DNA of 64,000 nt from Hoylesella shahii DSM 15611 = JCM 12083 (GTDB taxonomy: Bacteria; Bacteroidota; Bacteroidia; Bacteroidales; Bacteroidaceae), in contig NZ_BAIZ01000015.1 in NCBI RefSeq assembly GCF_000613445.1, forward strand, positions 1 through 64,000. The letters run 5' to 3'. Positions 41,051-51,896 of this stretch are shown here, one piece after another; positions within the stretch are counted from its first letter, which is position 1; every line of letters starts with the position of its first letter. The notes under the pieces are model-generated. The model was not told the origin of the DNA and made no database searches. It worked only from the letters and a program-made list of their open reading frames with translations. The position numbers were made by a program, and so were the translations under genes.

Positions 41051-42630
41051 TTAGAATTGACCGGCGATGTCGGCCATTACCTTCTCAAGTATGGCGCAAG
41101 CTTCATCGTTGATTGTACCACTAGCCAACAAATCAATGGTTGACTGATGGGTAGAACGTAGCTTCTCAAGGAACAAGTCCTGACATTCGCGAATGCGTTC
41201 TACTGGAACTTCGTGCATCAAGCCGTGCGTTCCACAATACAAGATGGCAATTTGCTCGCCAACAGACATTGGACTATATTGAGGCTGAATGAGCAACTGA
41301 TTGTTCTTTCGTCCCCTATCCAGCGTCATTGCGGTAACGGCATCCATATCGCTAGAGAACTTAGAGAAAGCCTCTAACTCGCGATATTGAGCCATATCTA
41401 TTTTAAGTGTTCCCGCAACCTTCTTCATACTCTTAATCTGTGCAGAACCACCTACACGACTAACTGAAATACCAACGTTGATAGCAGGACGGAAACCTTG
41501 GTTGAAAAGGTCGGTTTCCAAATAAATCTGGCCATCAGTGATGGAGATAACGTTAGTAGGAATGTAAGCAGATACGTCGCCAGCCTGAGTCTCAATAATA
41601 GGAAGTGCAGTAAGAGAGCCTCCTCCTTTACATGTCCTTTAAGACATTCGGGCAGGTCATTCATCTTTTCAGCAACCTCTTGTTGATCGTTTATACGTGC
41701 TGCACGCTCCAAAAGACGACTATGCAAGTAGAAAACGTCACCAGGATAAGCCTCACGTCCAGATGGACGACGAAGAATGAGCGACACTTCACGATAAGCA
41801 ACAGCCTGTTTAGACAAGTCGTCATAAACGACCAATGCATGTTCACCACGGTCGCGGAAGTATTCACCGATGGCAGCACCAGCAAATGGAGCATAGTACT
41901 GCATAGCAGCGGGGTCTGCAGCAGTGGCCGAGACAATAATTGTATAGTCTAATGCTCCTCGTTCCTTCAAAGTTTGTACAAGCGTAGCCACTGTTGAAGC
42001 TTTTTGGCCAATAGCAACGTAGATACAATATACCGGTTTACCGGCTTCGTAGAAACTTTTTTGGTTGATGATAGTATCAAGAGCGATTGCTGTTTTACCT
42101 GTTTGGCGGTCGCCAATGATAAGCTCACGTTGGCCTCTACCAATAGGAATCATTGAGTCGACACCCTTAAGTCCTGTTTGAAGCGGTTCTTTAACAGGCT
42201 GGCGATAGATAACTCCAGGAGCCTTTCTGTCGAGTGGCATCTCAAAAGACTTAGTCAAATCAATTTCACCTAGTCCATCGATAGCCTCACCCAAGGGGTT
42301 GATTACACGCCCGAGCATGTTCTCGTTAACCCTAATACTGGCAATGCGGTGCGTACGTTTCACAACCTGTCCCTCTTTAATACCAGAGGTAGGGCCAAGA
42401 AGCACACAACCAACATTATCCTCTTCAAGGTTCATAACGATGGCCATGGTTCCGTTCTCAAACTCAAGCAGCTCATTTGCTTCTGCATTGCGCAGCCCAT
42501 AGACACGCGCAACACCATCACCAACAGTAAGAACAGTGCCTATTTCATCAAAGTCTTGTCCGTCGTTGAGTTGCTGAAGCTGTTGGAACAATATCTCAGA
42601 GACCTCGTTGGGCCTTATTTTATCAGACAT
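41051..42630 (-). CDS. atpA: ATP synthase F1 alpha subunit; one frameshift
   Basis: The corrected length is 526 residues. [19 protein letters not shown] is the stator-binding N-terminus and [13 protein letters not shown] the Walker A loop; [25 protein letters not shown] spans the region after the break. The frame shifts near 41627, where GTAAAGGAGGAGG should have one more A to read [16 protein letters not shown]. An organism could not lose this subunit easily and the rest of the operon is intact, so the shift is almost certainly a sequence error. The gene starts one base after the atpH stop codon, implying coupled translation. Confidence 0.95.
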
Positions 42631-42631
42631 G

Positions 42632-43171
42632 TTACTTGTTTTTTAATTCAATTAGAATGCGATTTAGTTTGCTCTTCACGCTTGCGTCCATGCGATAGGT
42701 GTCGTAGTCCAACACAAAACCGCCAAGGATGGTGGGATCTACCACAGTGGTAAACTCCACTTTGCCCTGCGTGCGCTCTTCAACCATGCGGCGCATACGT
42801 TGTTCCACCTCAGCCGTTAGTTTCACAGCTGTGGTGACTTTGCCACTGGTGATATGGAAATGTTGCCTATAAAGGTTGATGAAAGACGAAGCCATAAACT
42901 GTAACATCTCTTCCCTACCCTCTTGCAAAACCAGAGCGATAAAGCGATTTGTTAGTTCAACAGCAGGCGTTCCACATGCAGCCAACACCACCGATTGCTT
43001 TTTAGGTTTCGAATACATAGGGTTGCATATCGTAGGACGAAGTTGCGGAACATTCATATAGCATTCCAACAAATTCGACATATTTTGATACACTTCCTCA
43101 TGGCAGTGGTTATCAATGGCTGCTTTAAGTAAAGCGCGCGCGTATCGAACAGCTATTAGACCTATATCCAT
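42632..43171 (-). CDS. atpH: ATP synthase F1 delta subunit
   Basis: 179 residues. [16 protein letters not shown] is the OSCP/delta N-terminal helix bundle, and [26 protein letters not shown] is the conserved C-terminal signature. It links the peripheral stalk to the top of F1. It lies between atpF (7 bp upstream) and atpA. Confidence 0.96.
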   Translation of the reverse strand: MDIGLIAVRYARALLKAAIDNHCHEEVYQNMSNLLECYMNVPQLRPTICNPMYSKPKKQSVVLAACGTPAVELTNRFIALVLQEGREEMLQFMASSFINLYRQHFHITSGKVTTAVKLTAEVEQRMRRMVEERTQGKVEFTTVVDPTILGGFVLDYDTYRMDASVKSKLNRILIELKNK

Positions 43172-43178
43172 AACGCGT

Positions 43179-43694
43179 TTAGTTGGGGTTTACAGAGAAA
43201 GCATCGTCTAAGAAACGATTAACCAAAGACATTTGTTGAGCGTCTGATGCTAAGTTTTCGCGCATTACCTTCTCAGCAATTTGAACACTAAGCTCAGCCA
43301 CCTGCGTGCGAATGTCGCGGATAGCGTTTTGTTTCTCTACCTCTATCTGGCGCTTGGCTTCTTCGAGCATACGCGCACCTTCTTCACGTGCCACTTGACG
43401 AGCTTTCTCAACAATGGCTTCGCGAGTCTCGGCAGCCTCCTTCAAGATGAGTGTTTGTTTCTCTCGCGCTTCTTGAAGTATCTGCTCGCTTTCTTGCTTG
43501 ATGTTTTCTAGCCGTTCTGATGCCTCATGAGCCTTGCGCAGACTTTCGTCTATGTAAACCTTACGGGCATCTACCATACTGATAATGGCAGGAAATCCGT
43601 ATTTTACAAGAACAACAAAAACCACCAAGAACGCCAAGAGCATCCAAAAGAGCAAGCCCAAGTCGGGCGTTAATATTGATGGTAAATTCTCCAT
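43179..43694 (-). CDS. atpF: ATP synthase F0 b subunit
   Basis: 171 residues: one transmembrane helix (LGLLFWMLLAFLVVFVVLVKYGF) then a long charged coiled coil (ESLRKAHEASERLENIKQES ...), the standard b-subunit plan. It forms the peripheral stalk holding F1 against rotation. It follows atpE by 9 bp. Confidence 0.96.
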   Translation of the reverse strand: MENLPSILTPDLGLLFWMLLAFLVVFVVLVKYGFPAIISMVDARKVYIDESLRKAHEASERLENIKQESEQILQEAREKQTLILKEAAETREAIVEKARQVAREEGARMLEEAKRQIEVEKQNAIRDIRTQVAELSVQIAEKVMRENLASDAQQMSLVNRFLDDAFSVNPN

Positions 43695-43703
43695 TCAGTT
43701 AAT

Positions 43704-43946
43704 TTATTTAATCAAGAATGCGCACGCAGCAATAGCAAAGAGAGCACAACCCTCAATGAAAGAAGCGGTAACAATCATGTTGGTCTGTATTTTATTCGTT
43801 GCTTCGGGTTGACGAGCAATAGCATCCATCGCGCTACTGCCAATGCGGCCAATACCTAAACCAGCACCAATTGTAGCAATACCTGCACCAAGACCGCAGC
43901 CTAGCTGAGCCAGACCCTCGGCAGCCAATAAAGTTGTAATCATCAT
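43704..43946 (-). CDS. atpE: ATP synthase F0 c subunit
   Basis: 80 residues forming a helical hairpin: GCGLGAGIATIGAGLGIG, polar loop ARQPEA, then IVTASFIEGCALFAIAA. The ion-binding Glu is followed by Gly, and helix 1 lacks the Gln of Na-type rings, which points to proton coupling. A 185-bp gap separates it from atpB. Confidence 0.96.
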   Translation of the reverse strand: MMITTLLAAEGLAQLGCGLGAGIATIGAGLGIGRIGSSAMDAIARQPEATNKIQTNMIVTASFIEGCALFAIAACAFLIK

Positions 43947-44131
43947 AGTTCTTATTCTTTTTGTTAATTGTTTATATACTCTTTGATTTAATATTGTCGA
44001 TATCTGTTAATACAACGTCCATTTGTATTTGGGAATAGACGTCGAATGTATTTTATATATTTACTATGTTTTGCATTGAAGGTTACTTACACTATTATGA
44101 GCGTTTGTAACGTAGAAACACAGCGAGGTTA

Positions 44132-45187
44132 TTATTCAGCAGAATGGTGTTCTTTATGCGCCATACCAATAAACACGGCACTAAGCATAGTAAACACATA
44201 GGCCTGAACAAAAGCCACTAGCAATTCCAGACAGTTCATGAACAACAACATAATTATGCCCAATAGGTTAAGTCCTAATCCATAGCCCACTCCCATGTTC
44301 CATCCTAGGAAGATAACACAAGTAAAACTTAAGATAATAGCATGTCCTGCCATCATGTTAGCGAAGAGACGTATCATCAATGCAAACGGCTTTGTGAAGA
44401 TACTGAAAACCTCTATTACAGGCATTAGAGGTACAGGAAACTTTAGAGCCATTGGCACTTCTGGCCAAAACACTTCTTTCCAATATTCTTTGTTAGCAAA
44501 GATATTGATAACAAGCATTGATGTAACTGCCAAGAACATGGTTATATTGATGTTACCCGTGACATTTGCACCACCGGGAAACACTGGAACCAAACCAACG
44601 AGGTTGCATGTGAAGATAAAAAAGAACACCGTGAGCAAAAAAGGTGCATAGCGTTTATAATGACGCTCGCCCACAGCTGGTTTAATCAAATCATCGTGAA
44701 TATACATCACGAGCATCTCTATCAATCCTACAAAACCTTTGGGAGCCTCACTTTTCTCGTTAACTTTCTTGTACCAACGTGCACACGATAAAAAGACAAT
44801 GAGCAACACAGCCACTACTATCCATATTTGAGCAACTGCTTTTGTAACACTCAAGTCTAACGGACGCGTTGTTGTTCCATCTGCATGACGCTCGTAAATC
44901 TTTCCGTGATGTTGTGCATCGAAGAAAAAGTTATTTGGTAGATTGTGAGCAGTACCCACATACCATTCACCAGTATCGCCACTTTTAACTATAATCGGCA
45001 ATGGTAGGCTCAAGTGCTTGCCTTGATACGTGGCAACATGCCATTCATATGCATCAGACAAATGCTCGAGCACTATCTCGGGAATGTCAAGTTCCTTATT
45101 GTTATCTCCTTCGTTACTTGACGCATAGAGCGAAAGCGACGAAAGAAACAATACTACAAGGAGCGATATGTATCTTACTTTTTTCAT
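44132..45187 (-). CDS. atpB: ATP synthase F0 a subunit with signal-like N-terminal extension
   Basis: 351 residues, longer than in E. coli (271). The first 20 residues (MKKVRYISLLVVLFLSSLSL) look like a signal peptide, followed by about 85 periplasmic residues (YEWHVATYQGKHLSLPLP ...) before the first membrane helix; this extended form is usual in Bacteroidota. The essential Arg is in PFALMIRLFANMMAGH. It forms the proton half-channels against the c-ring. Confidence 0.96.
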   Translation of the reverse strand: MKKVRYISLLVVLFLSSLSLYASSNEGDNNKELDIPEIVLEHLSDAYEWHVATYQGKHLSLPLPIIVKSGDTGEWYVGTAHNLPNNFFFDAQHHGKIYERHADGTTTRPLDLSVTKAVAQIWIVVAVLLIVFLSCARWYKKVNEKSEAPKGFVGLIEMLVMYIHDDLIKPAVGERHYKRYAPFLLTVFFFIFTCNLVGLVPVFPGGANVTGNINITMFLAVTSMLVINIFANKEYWKEVFWPEVPMALKFPVPLMPVIEVFSIFTKPFALMIRLFANMMAGHAIILSFTCVIFLGWNMGVGYGLGLNLLGIIMLLFMNCLELLVAFVQAYVFTMLSAVFIGMAHKEHHSAE

Positions 45188-45220
45188 TATATACCTTATT
45201 ATATATTGGCGATATGCGCC

Positions 45221-45630
45221 CTACTTACCTTTACCATGCGAGAAGAACAGCGTATGATGTACCAGCATTGCCACATAGAACACAGCAAAGATGCATAAGA
45301 AAAGTAGCATTTGCTGTCTACTAGTAACAAAATAGAAGATAAAGAACACCATCAAGCATATCAGAATTCTAAAGCCTGACACCCCCATAAAGAAGGTAGG
45401 AAGGCTGTCTGGAGAATTACTTGCTACGCGAGACCAAATAAGAATGTCTGCCAACTCAAGGATAAAGAACACTGTTGCACTTACCGAGAGCGGTAGTGCT
45501 ACAGTATATCCCAACCACAATTCAGCAACAGCGTATCCCCCCCAACTAACACTATTAGTGTAATGAGCATTTGGTAGATAAAACTACGCCTATACTTATT
45601 TATCAGCTTATTGTCCATAGCACTACTCAT
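45221..45630 (-). CDS. Small polytopic membrane protein of the atp operon (AtpI-like); one frameshift
   Basis: After correction it reads MDNKLINKYRRSFIYQ from 45618 (or MSSAMDNKL from 45630), about 132-136 residues with four hydrophobic segments (LITLIVLVGGGYAVAEL, LSVSATVFFILELADIL, RILICLMVFFIFYFV, LLFLCIFAVFYVAMLV). The frame breaks in a run of seven G (coding strand, 45537-45543) that should be eight. Position between atpC and atpB and membrane plan match the AtpI-like or assembly proteins found here in Bacteroidota. A role in c-ring assembly is inferred from position alone. Confidence 0.75.
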
Positions 45631-45637
45631 AGAGAAG

Positions 45638-45886
45638 TTATACCTCTACGCATAGGGACACAACATTTTTTTGCACCTCGACAAAGCCTCCAACAATGTC
45701 GCAGGCATGTGTTTCACCCTTACCTGTGACATAAACCACTTTGCCAGCATCTAGTGAAGAGATGATGGGTGCATGGTTTTCGAGAATCTCAAATTCACCA
45801 AGAGTGCCTGGAACTTTCACTTTCTGGATGTCGCCTTGATAGAGAATTTTCTCTGGAGAAACTATAATTAATTTGAGCATAGACAC
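45638..45886 (-). CDS. atpC: ATP synthase F1 epsilon subunit
   Basis: 82 residues, only the N-terminal beta-sandwich (LKLIIVSPEKILYQGDI ... GEFEILENHAPIISSLDAG); the C-terminal helical pair of E. coli epsilon that inhibits ATPase activity is missing. This short form is common in Bacteroidota. It starts 15 bp after atpD. Confidence 0.93.
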   Translation of the reverse strand: MSMLKLIIVSPEKILYQGDIQKVKVPGTLGEFEILENHAPIISSLDAGKVVYVTGKGETHACDIVGGFVEVQKNVVSLCVEV

Positions 45887-45901
45887 CTGCTTTTACACTA
45901 T

Positions 45902-47461
<1,560 letters not shown>

Positions 47462-47472
47462 TTATAATGGGA

Positions 47473-47504
47473 CAAAAGTAACCATAAAAAACGGAATTGC
47501 CAAA
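47473..47504 (-). promoter_or_regulatory. Promoter of the atp operon
   Basis: On the minus strand TTTG (47504-47501), 20 bp, TACTTTTG (47480-47473): both Bacteroidota boxes match. It lies 42 bp before the atpD start and after the pfkA stop. Confidence 0.82.
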
Positions 47505-47559
47505 ATGTTATAGCATTTTAATTGTATTGATTTAAATTCCGTGGTTAGATTTGTCCACT

Positions 47560-48538
47560 TTAAATACTCAATTCGTCTAAAACGGTGATTAATTTCTTAT
47601 CAAATGGTTTGTCGCTACGTATTGCCTCGGATAGTGGCACGTAAACAATCTCATTATTTCGAACGCCAATCATGACATTTCGTTGTCCTTGCAAAATAGC
47701 ATCAACAGCACCTACTCCAGTGCGGCTAGCAAGAATTCGGTCGTGTGCAGTTGGCCTACCCCCACGTTGTAAGTGACCAAGGATTGAGACGCGCACATCA
47801 TAATCTGGAAACTCTTTCTTTACACGGTCGGCATAATAAAGCGCGCCACATTTAGGACTTTCTGACACTATAACGATGCAACTTTTTTTTCGATTTACGA
47901 ATACCTCGCTCCATAAATCTAGCCAACTGGTCTACATCTGTTGAATCTTCTGGTATGATTGCTGCTTCTGCTCCCGCTGCAATAGCACTATTCTGGGCCA
48001 AAAAGCCTGCATCACGTCCCATAACTTCTACAAAGAAAATGCGTTCATGGCTTTGGGCAGTATCGCGAATACGGTCAACGCATTCTACGATTGTGTTCAT
48101 TGTGGTGTCATAACCAATGGTTGAGTCGGTGCCATAGAGATCGTTATCTATAGTTCCTGGCAATCCAATACAGCACAAATCAAACTCTTGTGCAAAGATT
48201 TTAGCACCACTAAGCGAGCCATTTCCACCTATAACAACTAGTGCATCAATCCCTTGCTTCACAATATTATTGTAAGCTTTCTGTCTGCCTTCTTCTGTAG
48301 TAAACTCTACGCTACGTGCTGTCTTAAGGATTGTACCACCTTGCATGATAATACCACTAACATTCTCTGTGGTAAAAGGTTTTATATCGTCGTTAATTAG
48401 TCCTTCAAAACCGCGATATATCCCCTTTATATTAAAACCATTGCATATGCCTGCACGTGTCACGGCACGTATTGCGGCATTCATTCCCGGTGCATCCCCA
48501 CCCGAAGTGAGTACGCCTATTGTTTTTATTTTTGTCAT
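47560..48538 (-). CDS. pfkA: ATP-dependent 6-phosphofructokinase; one frameshift
   Basis: The corrected length is 325 residues. [50 protein letters not shown] and [11 protein letters not shown] are ATP-type PfkA motifs, including the catalytic TIDND. The frame breaks at an A run (coding strand; 47883-47890): eight A should be seven, joining [21 protein letters not shown]. This is the only clear insertion among the breaks. It phosphorylates fructose 6-phosphate in glycolysis, in parallel with pfp in this window. It ends about 55 bp before the atp promoter. Confidence 0.93.
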
Positions 48539-48864
48539 TTTATTGATAACTTTATCTAGTTTCTACATGCTTATAATATAATAAGGCATAAAAGATTTTA
48601 TTACGTAATGAAGCAAAATAACTTTTTGATAGGTCATTGATTGAGTTGGTGCATATGCCCGTTGCATTGATTAGACTATCCAACAAGTTAACTGATTGAC
48701 AATTGCTAGCTTTATATTTGTAATTTTGCATATAATTTGCTCATTCTTTTAACAAAATGCGCGCAAACAGAAACAAACATCTAACAAATTCACTCACATC
48801 ATCTCTTGCTTTTCCTTTCTCTGCTTTAATTTATATATATAACCACAGCCCTGGCTCTCTGCGC
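48539..48864. other. Intergenic region between NhaD and pfkA
   Basis: About 325 bp. CAAAATAA near 48612 is one base off a minus-strand -7 box and might belong to pfkA, but no matching -33 was found. No terminator hairpin for NhaD was recognised. Confidence 0.45.
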
Positions 48865-50251
48865 CTATACTAAGAACCAAAGCAACAACATGCCTAAGAT
48901 GCCACCCAAAAGAGCTTTCCAGCCCACATGGATAAAGTACCATCCCACACGCATTCGCTCTGTTTGTATCAGCGCTAAACCACTTATCGAACCTATCGGC
49001 AATATATTTCCTCCCATAGCTGTGGCAAAAGCTATCATTTTCCAGTACGCTCCGTTCTTGGCAAAATTTGCCGCATAGTTTGCTAATTCACTGTTTTCTC
49101 CTGCCACAACAGAATGAAGCGATACGGCCGACACTGTGGTAACAAAACTATCTAGCACACTACTAATGGTTGCACAGCTACGCCAAAGAACCAGATATTA
49201 GGTGTATGCTTATCGATATAGGCCATAACCTCTCGAAAAAAACCTGTTTCGCTAACTACGCCCATGGCCAACATTATGCCCAACACAAACAATATCATCT
49301 GCATCGAACCATATTGCAACACGTGGGGTATACGTCGGTGTATTGTTTCGCCTGTATTAAATAACTTGCGGTTGAATATTTCGTTTACCACCCACAACAC
49401 CGATAGCACGCAAAGCGCACCAAGGAAAGGGCTTAGTTTGGTAATATTATGAAATGTAGGTATGAACACAACCCCCCAATACCCACAACAAACATCACAA
49501 AACGTTGCCACACATTGAGATTGGTGTCATCGCCACGATATGGAAGTCGTAAAAATTCGATATCAAGGCGGTGAGGCAGACTTCTAGACAATAGCCATGT
49601 TGGAACAACGCAAGCCACTATACAAGGTAATGCCATACTCAACGAATAGTTTGATGCAGTTATTGCGCCCATATTCCAAAGCACAAGACCCTCGGGCGAA
49701 CCGATAACAGTCAATGCACCACCCATATTTGCGGCTATCACGGCCACACTACCGTAAACCATTCGGTAACGTCTATTGGGTATTACTTGATGTATCAGCG
49801 TTAAAGCCATCACGGTGGTGGTGAGGTTATCCAAGTTTGCTGAAACAACAAAGACGATAAGCATCATCATCCAAAGCAACTTCTTGCTATTTCTTGTGCG
49901 TGCCCACACACCCAAGAAATCGAAACAGCCATTATTATTCAATATCTCTACAATAGTCATTGTGGCCAACAAAAACAATACAATCTCGCAAGCCTTACCC
50001 ACATATCTTAGGAATACGGTTTGCGCGATAAACTGCTTCACAGCCATACTGCTGTGCGCTGCCCCATTTAGATAGTTGGTATAGGCCTGTTGGTGCATCA
50101 TTTGCACAAAATCGGTACCGTAAGACACATACAGCACCCACCCCACTGTACCAACAAAGATTGCTACAGCGGCCTTATTCACATTTGTAACATTCTCTGT
50201 ACTAATGAGAATGAACCCAACGACTATGATTAAAAGGATAATCAGAGACAT
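48865..50251 (-). CDS. nhaD: NhaD-type Na+/H+ antiporter; two frameshifts
   Basis: The corrected length is 462 residues with 11-13 membrane segments. VVSANLDNLTTTVMALTLIHQVIP contains the DNLTT motif typical of the NhaD/ion-transporter superfamily; VIAANMGGALTVIGSPEGLVLW and ATAMGGNILPIGSISGLALIQ are its repeat-related partners. It probably exports Na+ in exchange for protons. The frame breaks in a run of six G (49472-49477) that should be seven (VVGIGGVVFIPTF) and near 49172 where one G is missing (GVAVATISSVLDSF). The gene has its own promoter and faces copy C of the repeat across a 1.6-kb gap. Confidence 0.9.
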
Positions 50252-50271
50252 TTACATCAATTATTTAAACG

Positions 50272-50303
50272 CAAAGGTAACAATTGTTTGCGAAACAAAC
50301 AAA
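50272..50303 (-). promoter_or_regulatory. Promoter of the NhaD gene
   Basis: On the minus strand TTTG (50303-50300), 20 bp, TACCTTTG (50279-50272), both matching the consensus, 20 bp before the start codon, so the leader is very short. Confidence 0.75.
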
Positions 50304-51063
50304 TACAAAAGAAACTATTAAATGTTTTTTGATTCAGTTGTTCTCTTTAGCCGATTTTATTGCTTTGGTCACTCGCGCTCAATTATGCTATTTAACGGTG
50401 TTTATTTCATTCTTTATCATTCTACCTTTTAAGTATGTTGATTTTATATTCTTTTTTCTGCTTTCCTTTTGTTTGCTAATTGACTATTTGTCTGTTTATT
50501 TTCCCTATTCGTTACCCATTTCACCAGAATGAGTATGATTGAGAAACCAACCTGTATCAAACAAATCACACAGTCGATTGCAACTCATTTGACGAAGACA
50601 TCATTTCCCTACATATAATTTTTCCCTTACTTGTTTTTCGTATTCTTAAGCGACCCAATAACTTCTTAAAACCACATACTTTAATTGCCTTTTGTGTATA
50701 AAAATATTTCTATGAACGTGTCTTCATAAATAACCATTGAACCCCACAGAAGAAAAACAAAAAAACACAAACATACTAATTGTTATTGACTGCGAGTACT
50801 CTTAATCGACTATCAACTGTTGGCAAGATATTAATATTTTGATGTATGCTGTAAGGCTTTGAAAAATTTAAGCTAGCGCGATTACTTGACATTTGTTTAA
50901 CAAGGCCTCCACAACAGCTTGTTAAATACGGTAATTTTACTTTACAAAACGCACTCTTCAGACCAAGGCATTCTAGAGAAAACAGGTGCTATAAAACATA
51001 AAATTTAGGCATTTTTTCAACCTCACGCCTTTTATTTTACACATCAACTTAGCCCAAATCCTT
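50304..51063. other. Gene-free stretch between NhaD promoter and repeat copy C
   Basis: About 760 bp of AT-rich sequence. A plus-strand frame at 50284-50532 is strongly Phe/Leu-rich only because of T runs and overlaps the promoter; not called. Confidence 0.55.
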
Positions 51064-51558
51064 CATTTTGCACCATTTTACTCTTCTATTTGCTGATGAA
51101 AGTGCAATTTTTTATCATCCTAAAAACAGGTTTTATGGGCTAATAACACACCATTTTTGTTCGTTTTATAGTTTAAAGAATATCATTTACGCTGTATTTT
51201 TAAAGTTTTAAAATCTGAGCAAATTCACATTTTGCACCATTTTACCTTGCATTTAGCACCAAAACGCATTGCATTTAGCACCAAAACGCACTGCGTTTTG
51301 CAGCTTATTACACTGCGTTTAGCACCATATTACACCCCATTTTGGTGCTTTTTGGCCCAGAATTTAGTACAAAACTCCTTTTTTATAGCATAAACTGCGG
51401 GTTTTGACACTAAAAATCATTTTACCGGCAATTACTTAACTAACTCTCTTTACACCCTAACAAACTCACGCGAGAATTGAATATTTGCGAACGAATGGCA
51501 AATGGTGAGCAAAAATGCTACTCACAATGTTAAAATTTGCACTTAATATTTTACACAA
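51064..51558 (+). repeat. Copy C of the ~500-bp dispersed intergenic element
   Basis: CATTTTGCACC starts the element, five 22-bp units lie at 51247-51356 after TTTTACC, and the 3' block CGCGAGAATTGAATATTTG (from 51469) continues through CTCACAATGTTAAAATTT to AATATTTTACACA. The spacing from array to 3' block (112 bp) equals copy A (111 bp). The 5' CCTTCCTAGTTTGT motif of A and B is only partly kept here. The copy lies between divergent genes. Confidence 0.85.
51247..51356 (+). repeat. 22-bp tandem array, five units, in copy C
   Basis: Units start at 51247, 51269, 51291, 51313 and 51335. The first two are identical: TTGCATTTAG then CACCAAAACGCA. TGCATTT and AAACGCA at the ends of a unit are near-complementary, as in copy A. 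Confidence 0.9.
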
Positions 51559-51841
51559 AAAATCACCAAGCCGACAAAAAAGCGATAAAAAGTAAAGATA
51601 AAGTAATTAAGACACACCACGAATGAACAAAAAATCAATGCCCTTCAATGATGATTAGTGGGAAATTGGCCGTTATCAAACTAAATTGATATTCATATAA
51701 AAAGACCTAAGCCCAAGGAATGAGTGATGAGAAAGAATTACTTTTAACCACGCATTCTACCCTTATAGGCTGAAATAATATTGTTTCTACCCACTAGAAA
51801 ACCTAAATTCATTAAATAGTCCGTACAAACTGCACATAAGT
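51559..51841. other. Gene-free leader region before the acyl-CoA synthetases
   Basis: About 280 bp of AT-rich sequence with no recognised RNA or reading frame; it ends at a clear promoter. Confidence 0.5.
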
Positions 51842-51873
51842 TTTGGAAATGTGCAAGCAAAATTGTAATTTTG
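51842..51873 (+). promoter_or_regulatory. Promoter of the tandem acyl-CoA synthetase genes
   Basis: TTTG (51842-51845), 20 bp, TAATTTTG (51866-51873): both boxes match exactly, about 24 bp before the first start codon. Confidence 0.85.
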
Positions 51874-51896
51874 CACAAGATTAAGAATTATGTGCA

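Noticed and set aside
43704..43946. Sodium-driven ATP synthase
   Set aside because: The c subunit lacks the helix-1 Gln and the Ser/Thr after the key Glu that mark Na-binding rings.
50284..50532. 82-codon plus-strand Phe/Leu-rich frame
   Set aside because: Composition follows T runs, and it overlaps the NhaD promoter.
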